Shown: piece by piece, positions 13,989 through 19,494 of the stretch
Numbering within the stretch: the stretch's first letter is position 1
Layout of the letters: each line of letters begins with the position of its first letter
Source: Patescibacteria group bacterium
GTDB lineage: Bacteria; Patescibacteriota; Minisyncoccia; UBA6257; GWB1-50-10
Length of the DNA: 23,103 nucleotides
NCBI GenBank assembly: GCA_023380415.1
Contig: JAMCRC010000010.1
Span: 1 to 23,103 of the forward strand
Reading direction: 5' to 3'
Translations under genes and position numbers: made by a program
The notes under the pieces: model-generated
The model's input: only the letters and a program-made list of their open reading frames with translations
Database searches by the model: none
What the model was told of the DNA's origin: nothing

Positions 13989-14315
13989 ATGGCATTAATT
14001 AAGTGTTCTGAGTGCAGTAAGGAGATTTCAGACAAGGCGATCACTTGTCCTTTTTGCGGCAACCCTATAAATAACGTGCCAGCGCAAGTTAAGAATAACC
14101 CTACCCAGCCATTAAAGATCGAACCAGAGCTGACTAGCAAAAGATGGAAGATAGTTAAGATAGTCGCATGGATAGTCATGATCGTTGGTATCATTGTTAT
14201 GATGCCAGGTGGGAACGCATCCCTTGGATTAGGGTTTATTATTGCGGCCATCGGATTGATCGCATTGATTGTGGCCTATATCGGAGCTTGGTACGCAGAC
14301 AAGCGAACAAGATAG
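13989..14315 (+). CDS. zinc-ribbon membrane protein
   Basis: 108 residues. The N-terminal zinc ribbon is of the CSECSKEISDKAITCPFCG type (C6, C9, C20, C23), then a flexible proline/asparagine linker (about 28-48), then two membrane helices (about 56-72 IVAWIVMIVGIIVMM and 79-100 LGLGFIIAAIGLIALIVAYIG) joined by a short Gly/Asn turn. Such proteins are common and poorly understood; the ribbon would sit in the cytoplasm. Last gene of the AT-rich island. A terminator follows at 14329. Confidence 0.8.
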   Translation: MALIKCSECSKEISDKAITCPFCGNPINNVPAQVKNNPTQPLKIEPELTSKRWKIVKIVAWIVMIVGIIVMMPGGNASLGLGFIIAAIGLIALIVAYIGAWYADKRTR

Positions 14316-14328
14316 TATAAAATTCCCT

Positions 14329-14352
14329 CCCTCCGCGAAAGCGGCGGGTTTT
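14329..14352 (+). terminator. terminator closing the AT-rich island
   Basis: CCCTCCGC-GAAA-GCGGCGGG with one T/C mismatch, GAAA tetraloop, then TTTT. The T-tract runs into the rsgA promoter motif. Confidence 0.82.
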
Positions 14353-14371
14353 GGTTGGGGGGTGGTAGAAT
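14351..14371 (+). promoter_or_regulatory. rsgA promoter (G-rich motif plus TAGAAT)
   Basis: TTGGTTGGGGGG followed by TGG and TAGAAT (14366-14371), 9 nt before the ATG; no SD. Same motif class as 9795 and 10985. Confidence 0.6.
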
Positions 14372-14380
14372 AAAGGCATT

Positions 14381-15502
14381 ATGGGAGGGGAGTTAACAGT
14401 CGAGGATATGGGCTATGACCCGTTTTTCGAAGCCGGCCGGCACAAGCTCGGCTTGGGCGGATTTCCGGTTGCCCGGGTCGTTTCCGCATCAAGAGGCGCC
14501 TACAAGGTGAAGAATGCCGAGGGCGAATATTTGGCCAAGATGACCGGCAGGCAGATGTTTACGGCCAATTCCCGCGAGGACTATCCGGCGGTCGGGGATT
14601 GGGTCGCGATCGAGGATCTCGGCAACGGCCAAGCCGTCATTCGCGGCCTCCTGCCCAGACGGACCGTCATCAAAAGGAAGCACGGCGATAAGAACCGGTC
14701 GGGGGAGAAAAAGGACGTACAGGTGATCGCCGCGAACGTCGATGTCGCCTTCGTAGTGGAATCGGTGGACCGGGACTACAGCTTGAACCGCTTCGAGAGA
14801 TACCTCGCCATCGCGCGGGACGGCGGAGTGCGCCCGGCCATTGTTTTGAACAAGACCGATCTCCTCTCGCAGGAGGAATTGAAAGATAAGCTCTCTGAAC
14901 TAACAAGCAGGTTCCCAGGCGTGGATATAGTCCCGACCAGCACCGTGAGCGACGCGGGATTGGACGCGCTCCGCCGATACATCTTGAATGGCAAGACCTA
15001 CGGCTTCCTCGGATCGTCCGGCGTCGGCAAGTCGTCCCTTATCAACCGGCTTCTCGGCGGGGATGCCATAAAGACCGGGGATATCAGCTCTTATTCCGGC
15101 CGGGGGAAGCACGTCACCACGATGAGGCAGATGTATTTTATCCGCGGCGGTTCGACCCCGCTCACCGTAAAAGGCATCGTCATTGATAATCCCGGTATGC
15201 GGGAGGTGGGCATGGCCGAGGCCGGCCGGGGAGTGGATGCGTCTTTCGGTTCGGTGGCGGAATTGGCGCGCGGATGCAAATACCGGGACTGCACTCATAC
15301 GCACGAGCCGGGGTGCAAGGTGATCGCGGCCGTCAGGTCCGGGAAGCTGGACGAAGGGAAGTATTCCAATTACATCCGCCTCAAGGAGGAGGCCGCCTAC
15401 GATGAAATGGGCGATATCGAGAAGAGGGAGAAGGACCGCGCGTTCGGCAAATTCGTGAAGAAAGCGAAAAAGGATATCAAAAATATCGGGCGCAAAGATT
15501 AG
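14381..15502 (+). CDS. rsgA: ribosome small-subunit-dependent GTPase A
   Basis: 373 residues. Circularly permuted GTPase that helps mature the 30S ribosomal subunit. The N-terminal OB fold (about 20-110) is followed by the permuted G motifs: NKTD (G4, 157-160), GSSGVGKS (G1, 211-218), RGKHVTT (G2, just after), and DNPGMRE (G3, from D269). The C-terminal zinc site has the family spacing C299-x4-C304-x-H306-x5-C312. The tail is lysine-rich and helical. It is somewhat longer at the N-terminus than many RsgA, but the -10 9 nt upstream supports this start. GC-rich again, in contrast to the genes before it. Confidence 0.96.
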   Translation: MGGELTVEDMGYDPFFEAGRHKLGLGGFPVARVVSASRGAYKVKNAEGEYLAKMTGRQMFTANSREDYPAVGDWVAIEDLGNGQAVIRGLLPRRTVIKRKHGDKNRSGEKKDVQVIAANVDVAFVVESVDRDYSLNRFERYLAIARDGGVRPAIVLNKTDLLSQEELKDKLSELTSRFPGVDIVPTSTVSDAGLDALRRYILNGKTYGFLGSSGVGKSSLINRLLGGDAIKTGDISSYSGRGKHVTTMRQMYFIRGGSTPLTVKGIVIDNPGMREVGMAEAGRGVDASFGSVAELARGCKYRDCTHTHEPGCKVIAAVRSGKLDEGKYSNYIRLKEEAAYDEMGDIEKREKDRAFGKFVKKAKKDIKNIGRKD

Positions 15503-15525
15503 CGGCTGGTTTCGGTTGAGGATGA

Positions 15526-15531
15526 TACAAT
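15526..15531 (+). promoter_or_regulatory. -10 element of leaderless ybjQ
   Basis: TACAAT, 6 nt before the ATG at 15538, preceded by TTCGGTTGAGGATGA (15511-15525), a degenerate form of the G-rich promoter motif. No SD. Confidence 0.6.
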
Positions 15532-15537
15532 AGGTTT

Positions 15538-15894
15538 ATGGAAAACAACAGTCAGGGGGCGGTGGATAAGGCGATGGTGACGACGGCTTTCGAACTCGAC
15601 AACTATCGCATCGTGAAGAATCTGGGTATCGCGCGGGGGATAATCGTCCGTTCGCGGTCGATCGTCGGCAATATCGGCGCCGGCTTCCAGATACTCTTCG
15701 GCGGCAATATCACGCTCTTTACCCGGCTTTGCGAACAGACGCGCGTCGAGGCCTTCGACGTGATGCGGCAGCATGCCGCGGAAATGGGAGCGAACGCCAT
15801 CATCGGCGCGCGGTACGACGCGACGGACATAACGAAAGGCGTGACAGAAGTTCTGGCCTACGGCACGGCCGTGGTCGTGGAACCGAAGCAATAA
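15538..15894 (+). CDS. YbjQ / UPF0145 (DUF74) family protein
   Basis: 118 residues. Core features of the family: MVTTAFELDNYRIVKNLGIARGIIVRS near the N-terminus, SIVGNIGAGFQILFGGNITLFTRLCEQTR, AFDVMRQHAAEMGANAIIGARYD in the middle, and a closing VTEVLAYGTAVVVEP strand. Family members form ring-like oligomers of unknown function and were once called heavy-metal-binding by similarity only. The stop is followed after 2 nt by the TspO start, so the two genes are co-transcribed. Confidence 0.92.
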   Translation: MENNSQGAVDKAMVTTAFELDNYRIVKNLGIARGIIVRSRSIVGNIGAGFQILFGGNITLFTRLCEQTRVEAFDVMRQHAAEMGANAIIGARYDATDITKGVTEVLAYGTAVVVEPKQ

Positions 15895-15896
15895 AC

Positions 15897-16403
15897 ATGA
15901 GAAAAGGGAGGGAAATAATCGGGTTCGCCGTCTGTATCTTAATTCCGCTCGCCGCCGGGGCGATCGGCGCGCTCTTTACGACCCCGGCCATTCCGGACTG
16001 GTACGCGGCGCTCGCGAAGCCGGCGCTCACGCCGCCCGCCTGGGTTTTCGGCCCGGTCTGGACGCTGCTCTATGTCCTCATGGGCATTGCGGTCTTCCTG
16101 GTCTGGCGCCGGGGCTTGGGAGCGCCCGGAGCCAAAGGGGCCGTAGAGATATTCTTCGTCCAGCTCGTCTTGAACGCGGCCTGGTCGGCCGTCTTCTTTG
16201 GTTCGACTTCGCTCACCATAAACGGCTTCAACAACATTGGGATTGCATTTATAGAGATCATTTTCCTTTGGCTCTCGATAATCTGGACTATCTTCCGTTT
16301 TTCCAAAGTTTCGCCGCCGGCCGCCTGGCTTCTTGCACCCTACATCCTTTGGGTCTCGTTCGCCGCTTATTTGAACCTCGCCATCTATCTTTTGAACCGC
16401 TGA
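15897..16403 (+). CDS. tspO: TspO/MBR family membrane protein
   Basis: 168 residues from ATG 15897. Five predicted membrane helices in the TspO arrangement, with the signatures WYAALAKPALTPPAWVFGPVWTLLYVLMGIA (about 38-68), QLVLNAAWSAVFFG (about 90-103) and YILWVSFAAYLNLAIY (about 149-164). TspO proteins bind porphyrins and cholesterol-like ligands and are linked to tetrapyrrole or stress responses; no haem pathway gene is in this window. It starts 2 nt after the ybjQ stop, without its own SD, so it is translationally coupled. Confidence 0.93.
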   Translation: MRKGREIIGFAVCILIPLAAGAIGALFTTPAIPDWYAALAKPALTPPAWVFGPVWTLLYVLMGIAVFLVWRRGLGAPGAKGAVEIFFVQLVLNAAWSAVFFGSTSLTINGFNNIGIAFIEIIFLWLSIIWTIFRFSKVSPPAAWLLAPYILWVSFAAYLNLAIYLLNR

Positions 16404-16437
16404 CGTCCGGCGGGTTTTGGTTCGGGGTGGTAGACCA

Positions 16438-16497
16438 CGTTAGAAATTAACCTGCCCGCCGTGAGTAAGGAATGGGATGGTTTGTTAATTTCTAACG
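16438..16497. repeat. 14-bp perfect inverted repeat before the NUDIX gene
   Basis: CGTTAGAAATTAAC (16438-16451) and its exact reverse complement (16484-16497) enclose 32 nt. The left arm follows a promoter-like TTTTGGTTCGGGGTGGTAGACC with a poor -10; the right arm directly precedes GGGGTAAAAT, the NUDIX -10. No target-site duplication is evident. Confidence 0.9.
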
Positions 16498-16500
16498 GGG

Positions 16501-16506
16501 TAAAAT
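16501..16506 (+). promoter_or_regulatory. -10 element of the leaderless NUDIX gene
   Basis: TAAAAT preceded by CGGGG, 6 nt before the ATG at 16513; no SD. Confidence 0.55.
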
Positions 16507-16512
16507 TGGGAA

Positions 16513-16950
16513 ATGGACACGAAGTTGGATGCCTCTTTCGGCTTCATCCCGGTCTACGACGACGGGGGAGAGTTGAAGACCATCATAGTGAGCAACAAAA
16601 AGGACCGCCATTGGACGTCGCCCAAGGGCCACAAGATCGGCGGCGAAACCGATCTGGAGACGGCGCGCCGGGAGCTTTTCGAAGAAACTGGTATCAAGGA
16701 TATCGACGTTTCGAGCGCCGACCCAATTAAAGACGCTTACGAGTACGAGATAGAGGGCGTCAATTACAGGAAGACCGTCACGTACTTCGTCGGTCTGGTC
16801 AAAACAATGGCGTCGGCAACGCCGGCGGATTTTAAGAAAGAAATACCGGAGACCCGGTGGGTAACGCTCGCGGAAGCGCAAAAGCTGCTTTTCCCGTCCA
16901 GCTTCCAGGTGGTCAAAGAGGCGTTCGAGCGTGTTAAAATGTTCAAATGA
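16513..16950 (+). CDS. NUDIX hydrolase
   Basis: 145 residues. A complete Nudix box, G39-x5-E45-x7-R53-E54-L-x-E57-E58-x-G60-I61, marks a pyrophosphohydrolase that cleaves nucleoside diphosphates linked to another moiety. The N-terminus (DASFGFIPVYDDGGELKTIIVSNKKDRHWTSPKGH) resembles diadenosine-tetraphosphatase/MutT-like members; the substrate cannot be assigned. The C-terminus ETRWVTLAEAQKLLFPSSFQVVKEAFE is the usual helix. Its last codons contain the TAAAAT of the SDR gene, and its stop overlaps that gene's ATG. Confidence 0.93.
   Translation: MDTKLDASFGFIPVYDDGGELKTIIVSNKKDRHWTSPKGHKIGGETDLETARRELFEETGIKDIDVSSADPIKDAYEYEIEGVNYRKTVTYFVGLVKTMASATPADFKKEIPETRWVTLAEAQKLLFPSSFQVVKEAFERVKMFK
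16935..16940 (+). promoter_or_regulatory. internal -10 element for the SDR gene
   Basis: TAAAAT inside the end of the NUDIX frame, 6 nt before the ATG at 16947. It could give a separate leaderless SDR transcript. Confidence 0.4.
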
Positions 16951-17687
16951 ACCTGAAGAACAAACGGGTGCTCGTGACCGGGGCCTCGAGCGGCATAGGG
17001 CAGGCCGTTGCGATCGCTTTCGCCGAAAGGGGAGCGACGGTGCTCATAAACTACCGCTCCAACAAGAAGGGAGCGGAAGAGACGCTCAAGGCCGTCGAGA
17101 AACATTCGACCGGCCGGACATACAAAGCCGACCTTATGAAAGATGCGGACATCGCGAAGATGTTCAGGGCTATTAAAAAGGACGTGGGTGGGGTGGACAT
17201 CCTCGTGAATAATGCCGGAGATGCTGGGTATGGTAGCCTTTTCGACCAGAAGACCTGGCAATACCAGTACGAAAGCATACTAATGACCACCGTCCGGACG
17301 ACGCGCGGATTTTTGAAACTGAAGTCGGGCTCGCAGAGAAGGATAGTGAATATAACGTCTTTCTACGGGAACCTGCCTACGGCCAACCCGGACCTTTTTG
17401 CCTATTCGGTAATGAAGGGCGCACTGAACACGTTCACGGCGACGCTCGCAAAATCCCTAGGCAAGAAAGTTCTCGTGAACGCCGTCGCGCCCGGCTGGAC
17501 TTGGACTCCGGCTTGGAATGGAACGTCGAAAGCGGAAAAGCGGGCACATGAAAAGGCAACCGTCATCGGCCGGTTCATCGAACCGAAGGAAATCGCTCAA
17601 GCCGCCGTCGCGCTCGCGGAAAACGACGCGATAACCGGGCAGGTGCTCGTTGTAGACGGAGGCGCGGGCCTGGTCAGGATGCCGTAA
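16947..17687 (+). CDS. short-chain dehydrogenase/reductase (SDR, FabG-like)
   Basis: 246 residues, classical SDR length. NAD(P)-binding TGASSGIG (11-18), a following INYRSNKKGAEET segment with Arg/Lys after the second strand (suggests NADPH), NNAG, catalytic S138 in NITSFYG, Y153 and K157 in YSVMKGAL, and the ending GQVLVVDGGAGL. Substrate unknown: similar to 3-oxoacyl-ACP reductases, but no fatty-acid genes are near, so a general carbonyl reductase is as likely. Overlaps the NUDIX stop by ATGA. No terminator directly after the stop. Confidence 0.93.
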   Translation: MNLKNKRVLVTGASSGIGQAVAIAFAERGATVLINYRSNKKGAEETLKAVEKHSTGRTYKADLMKDADIAKMFRAIKKDVGGVDILVNNAGDAGYGSLFDQKTWQYQYESILMTTVRTTRGFLKLKSGSQRRIVNITSFYGNLPTANPDLFAYSVMKGALNTFTATLAKSLGKKVLVNAVAPGWTWTPAWNGTSKAEKRAHEKATVIGRFIEPKEIAQAAVALAENDAITGQVLVVDGGAGLVRMP

Positions 17688-17904
17688 ATCGCCAATCAAT
17701 GTAACGTTCGGCCGTTTCGTTCGTTTGACAATACAGAGGAAATATTTCGAAGCTATGAATCAAGCCATCAAATATCGAAAGTGGAACGCGTGCTACGGCA
17801 TCCTTATGCCGCAGTTTTCCGTCGCCCGCTTCAATACGGGCAAAAACATCTTTGCGTTCAGCCGCGATATTTGTAGGAACATCCCGATATAACCATCTCT
17901 CCAA
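17674..17904 (-). CDS. doubtful small ORF in the 17688-18006 gap
   Basis: 76 codons from a TTG at 17904, ending 14 nt inside the SDR gene on the opposite strand: ERWLYRDVPTNIAAERKDVFARIEAGDGKLRHKDAVARVPLSIFDGLIHS.. . The amino-acid mix looks protein-like and the bases are less GC-rich than around it. However, there is no SD, no clear promoter and no family match, and the start codon is weak. It may be a gene remnant. On the plus strand the same stretch holds a TTGACA (17725-17730) without a good -10 at the right distance. Confidence 0.25.
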   Translation of the reverse strand: MERWLYRDVPTNIAAERKDVFARIEAGDGKLRHKDAVARVPLSIFDGLIHSFEIFPLYCQTNETAERYIDWRFTAS

Positions 17905-17921
17905 ATATTGTTTTTAGTAGG

Positions 17922-17952
17922 ATCTCGGCTGGATAGAAAGCCGAGATTTTTA
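17922..17952 (+). terminator. plus-strand terminator with no adjacent gene
   Basis: ATCTCGGCT/AGCCGAGAT (17922-17930/17939-17947), loop GGATAGAA, followed by TTTTATT. It lies 235 nt after the SDR stop. Either the SDR transcript has a long 3' tail or a small RNA is made from 17700-17920. Confidence 0.85.
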
Positions 17953-18006
17953 TTCTCGAACGTTTCTTGCCCAGTAGGAACCTTAAAAACCAAAAAGGAG
18001 ATAGTC

Positions 18007-18609
18007 ATGAAAACCACGGATTTGCCGGCCGTTTTCTCGACCGGAAGGAAGACTATTCTGCGACCCTTGAACAAAGCGACCGACCTGGCGTCGATCGTCC
18101 GATGGGTGAACGACCCCGAAGTCCAGCAGTACGTCGGGATGTTCCTGCCCTCCACCCTTGAGCAGGAAAAGGCATGGCTCGAAAAATTGGATAACGACGA
18201 TAAGAACATCGTCTTCGCCATTGAGACCAAGCCGGCCAAAGGAAGACCGGGAACGTTCATCGGGCTGATGGGCCTCCACGGCATCAATTGGAAAGACCGG
18301 GTGGCCGAGACCGGCGCCATTATCGGCGACAAGCGCTACTGGGGCCGGGGTTACGGCACGGACGCGAAGATGCAGGTCATCAATTACGCCTTCAATGCCA
18401 TGAACCTCCGCAAGCTCACATCCGCCGCTCTTGCCTACAATCAGCGCAGTTTGCGTTACTCCATTCACTGCGGCTACAAGGTGGAAGGGACGCGCAAACG
18501 GCAGATCTTCAAGGACGGCGAGTACCGGGACCTGATAATTCTCGGACTTTTCAGGGAAGACTGGCTGCCGATCTGGCGGAAATACCAGAGGACCGGGAGG
18601 GTGAAATGA
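18007..18609 (+). CDS. GNAT family N-acetyltransferase (RimJ/RimL-like)
   Basis: 200 residues from ATG 18007, chosen for its SD (AAGGAG, 17995-18000); a longer frame to 17908 would run through the terminator. It has RKTILRPLNKATDLASIVRWVNDPEVQQYVG near the N-terminus, a beta-bulge region GLMGLHGINWKDRVAETGAIIGDKRYWGRGYGTDA with the acetyl-CoA P-loop-like RGYGT, and NLRKLTSAALAYNQRSLRYSIHCGYKVEGTRKRQIFKDGEYRDLIILGL, typical of protein/peptide N-acetyltransferases of the RimJ/L type. Transfers acetyl from acetyl-CoA to an amine; target unknown. Terminator follows. Confidence 0.93.
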   Translation: MKTTDLPAVFSTGRKTILRPLNKATDLASIVRWVNDPEVQQYVGMFLPSTLEQEKAWLEKLDNDDKNIVFAIETKPAKGRPGTFIGLMGLHGINWKDRVAETGAIIGDKRYWGRGYGTDAKMQVINYAFNAMNLRKLTSAALAYNQRSLRYSIHCGYKVEGTRKRQIFKDGEYRDLIILGLFREDWLPIWRKYQRTGRVK

Positions 18610-18615
18610 AGATCG

Positions 18616-18639
18616 AGCGGGCGCGAGCGCCCGCTTTTT
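18616..18639 (+). terminator. terminator of the GNAT gene
   Basis: AGCGGGCG/CGCCCGCT, loop CGAG, then TTTTT. Confidence 0.9.
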
Positions 18640-18684
18640 CATTGCCGAGCGCAGCGAGAGATATTCGAACCGCAGTTTGGATAT

Positions 18685-18708
18685 CCGAGCCAGCGAGGCA
18701 ACGAAAGG
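18685..18708 (+). repeat. dispersed intergenic repeat, copy 2
   Basis: Identical over 24 bases to the minus strand at 5283-5306 (CCGAGCCAGCGAGGCAACG..AAAGG). A related string (TTGCCGAGCGCAGCGAGAG) lies just upstream at about 18642-18660. The whole gap 18640-18800 is made of short inverted pieces (CTGCGG..CCGCAG, GCGAAC..GTTCGC, GGGGC..GCCCC). Confidence 0.8.
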
Positions 18709-18800
18709 GTCAATACCCTGCGGATTGCCGCAGGGAGAGCGAACGGGAGTTCGCTCCTTCAGAGTGGGGCTTGCCCCGCGATGAATACCATTTATCGTGC

Positions 18801-18806
18801 TAGAAT
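18801..18806 (+). promoter_or_regulatory. -10 element of the leaderless metallopeptidase gene
   Basis: TAGAAT, 6 nt before the GTG at 18813. Confidence 0.55.
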
Positions 18807-18812
18807 CGGAGA

Positions 18813-19205
18813 GTGAAAGAGATAACGCCGGAAGATTTCGAAGAGCTCGTGGCCCAAGGGATCGACCGGATACCCAAGAAGTTCCTGGATAAGATAGACA
18901 ACGTGGCGGTCATGATCGCGGACGAGCCCACGACCGAGGAGCTTGCAAGCGTCGGCATCAGCAAAGACGACGGCGAGACCCTGCTCGGCCTCTACGAGGG
19001 CGTTTCCGAAACGGACGGCGGGCCTTACCACCGCGAATTCCCCGACCGCATCACGATATTCCGCCGGCCGATCATCGCCGAGGCGCGGCGGCCGCAGGAC
19101 GTTCCGGAGATCGTCGCGGAAACGGTGCGCCACGAGATCGCCCACCATTTCGGCTTGAGCGACGAGGAGATCGAGGAAAATGGTAATAAAAAAGCCCCGC
19201 GTTAG
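18813..19205 (+). CDS. metallopeptidase family protein (HExxH zincin-like)
   Basis: 130 residues, GTG start. N-terminal EITPEDFEELVAQGIDRIPKKFLDKIDNVAVMIADEPT, then LLGLYEGVSETDGG, RITIFRRPI, and the zinc motif HEIAH (107-111) within VRHEIAHHFGLSDEEI; the Asp just after is the usual third-ligand region. This is the small 'metallopeptidase family' (DUF1025-type minimal zincin) widespread in Actinobacteria, Chloroflexi and CPR; peptidase activity is inferred from the motif. The last codons and the TAG stop form part of the minus-strand terminator of the convergent gene. Confidence 0.9.
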   Translation: MKEITPEDFEELVAQGIDRIPKKFLDKIDNVAVMIADEPTTEELASVGISKDDGETLLGLYEGVSETDGGPYHREFPDRITIFRRPIIAEARRPQDVPEIVAETVRHEIAHHFGLSDEEIEENGNKKAPR

Positions 19206-19212
19206 CGGAGCT
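19187..19212 (-). terminator. terminator of the small minus-strand gene
   Basis: Minus strand AGCTCCGC-TAAC-GCGGGGCT with one G-T pair, followed by TTTTTATT. It overlaps the 3' end of the convergent metallopeptidase gene. Confidence 0.85.
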
Positions 19213-19229
19213 GAAGGGGCGATACCGGG

Positions 19230-19424
19230 TCAATGTTCGGTCCCGTTCGCGATCTGGGCGATCAGGTGCTTGTCGATGCGGGACGAATTGTCCGGATATT
19301 CTTTGAGGACCTCCCGGATCGCTTCCAATTTTTCGCGGTCGGTGACCGGTTCTTTCTTCTCGAGCCGGCGGATGATATCGTCCGCTTTCGGAGTGACGCT
19401 CCTCACTGCCGTGTTCGTATCCAT
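19230..19424 (-). CDS. small hypothetical protein with strong SD
   Basis: 64 residues: MDTNTAVRSVTPKADDIIRRLEKKEPVTDREKLEAIREVLKEYPDNSSRIDKHLIAQIANGTEH. Charged and mainly helical, without cysteines or membrane segments. ATG is preceded by an excellent SD (AAAAGGAGGT) and a TATAAT at 19463-19458 on the minus strand, and the gene ends in its own terminator, so it is very likely expressed. No family recognised. It may be a small regulator or binding protein. Confidence 0.75.
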   Translation of the reverse strand: MDTNTAVRSVTPKADDIIRRLEKKEPVTDREKLEAIREVLKEYPDNSSRIDKHLIAQIANGTEH

Positions 19425-19494
19425 CAGTACCTCCTTTTATTAAACAAGCTTTTATGGATTATAAATTACAACTCCCGCGCGTCCCTGTCCAGGC

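Noticed and set aside
16461..16730. 89-codon frame (GTG start) overlapping the NUDIX gene
   Set aside because: Starts inside the inverted-repeat loop and is a shadow frame of the NUDIX gene.
17908..18006. N-terminal extension of the acetyltransferase
   Set aside because: It would be translated from the terminator hairpin at 17922-17952; the ATG at 18007 has a proper SD.
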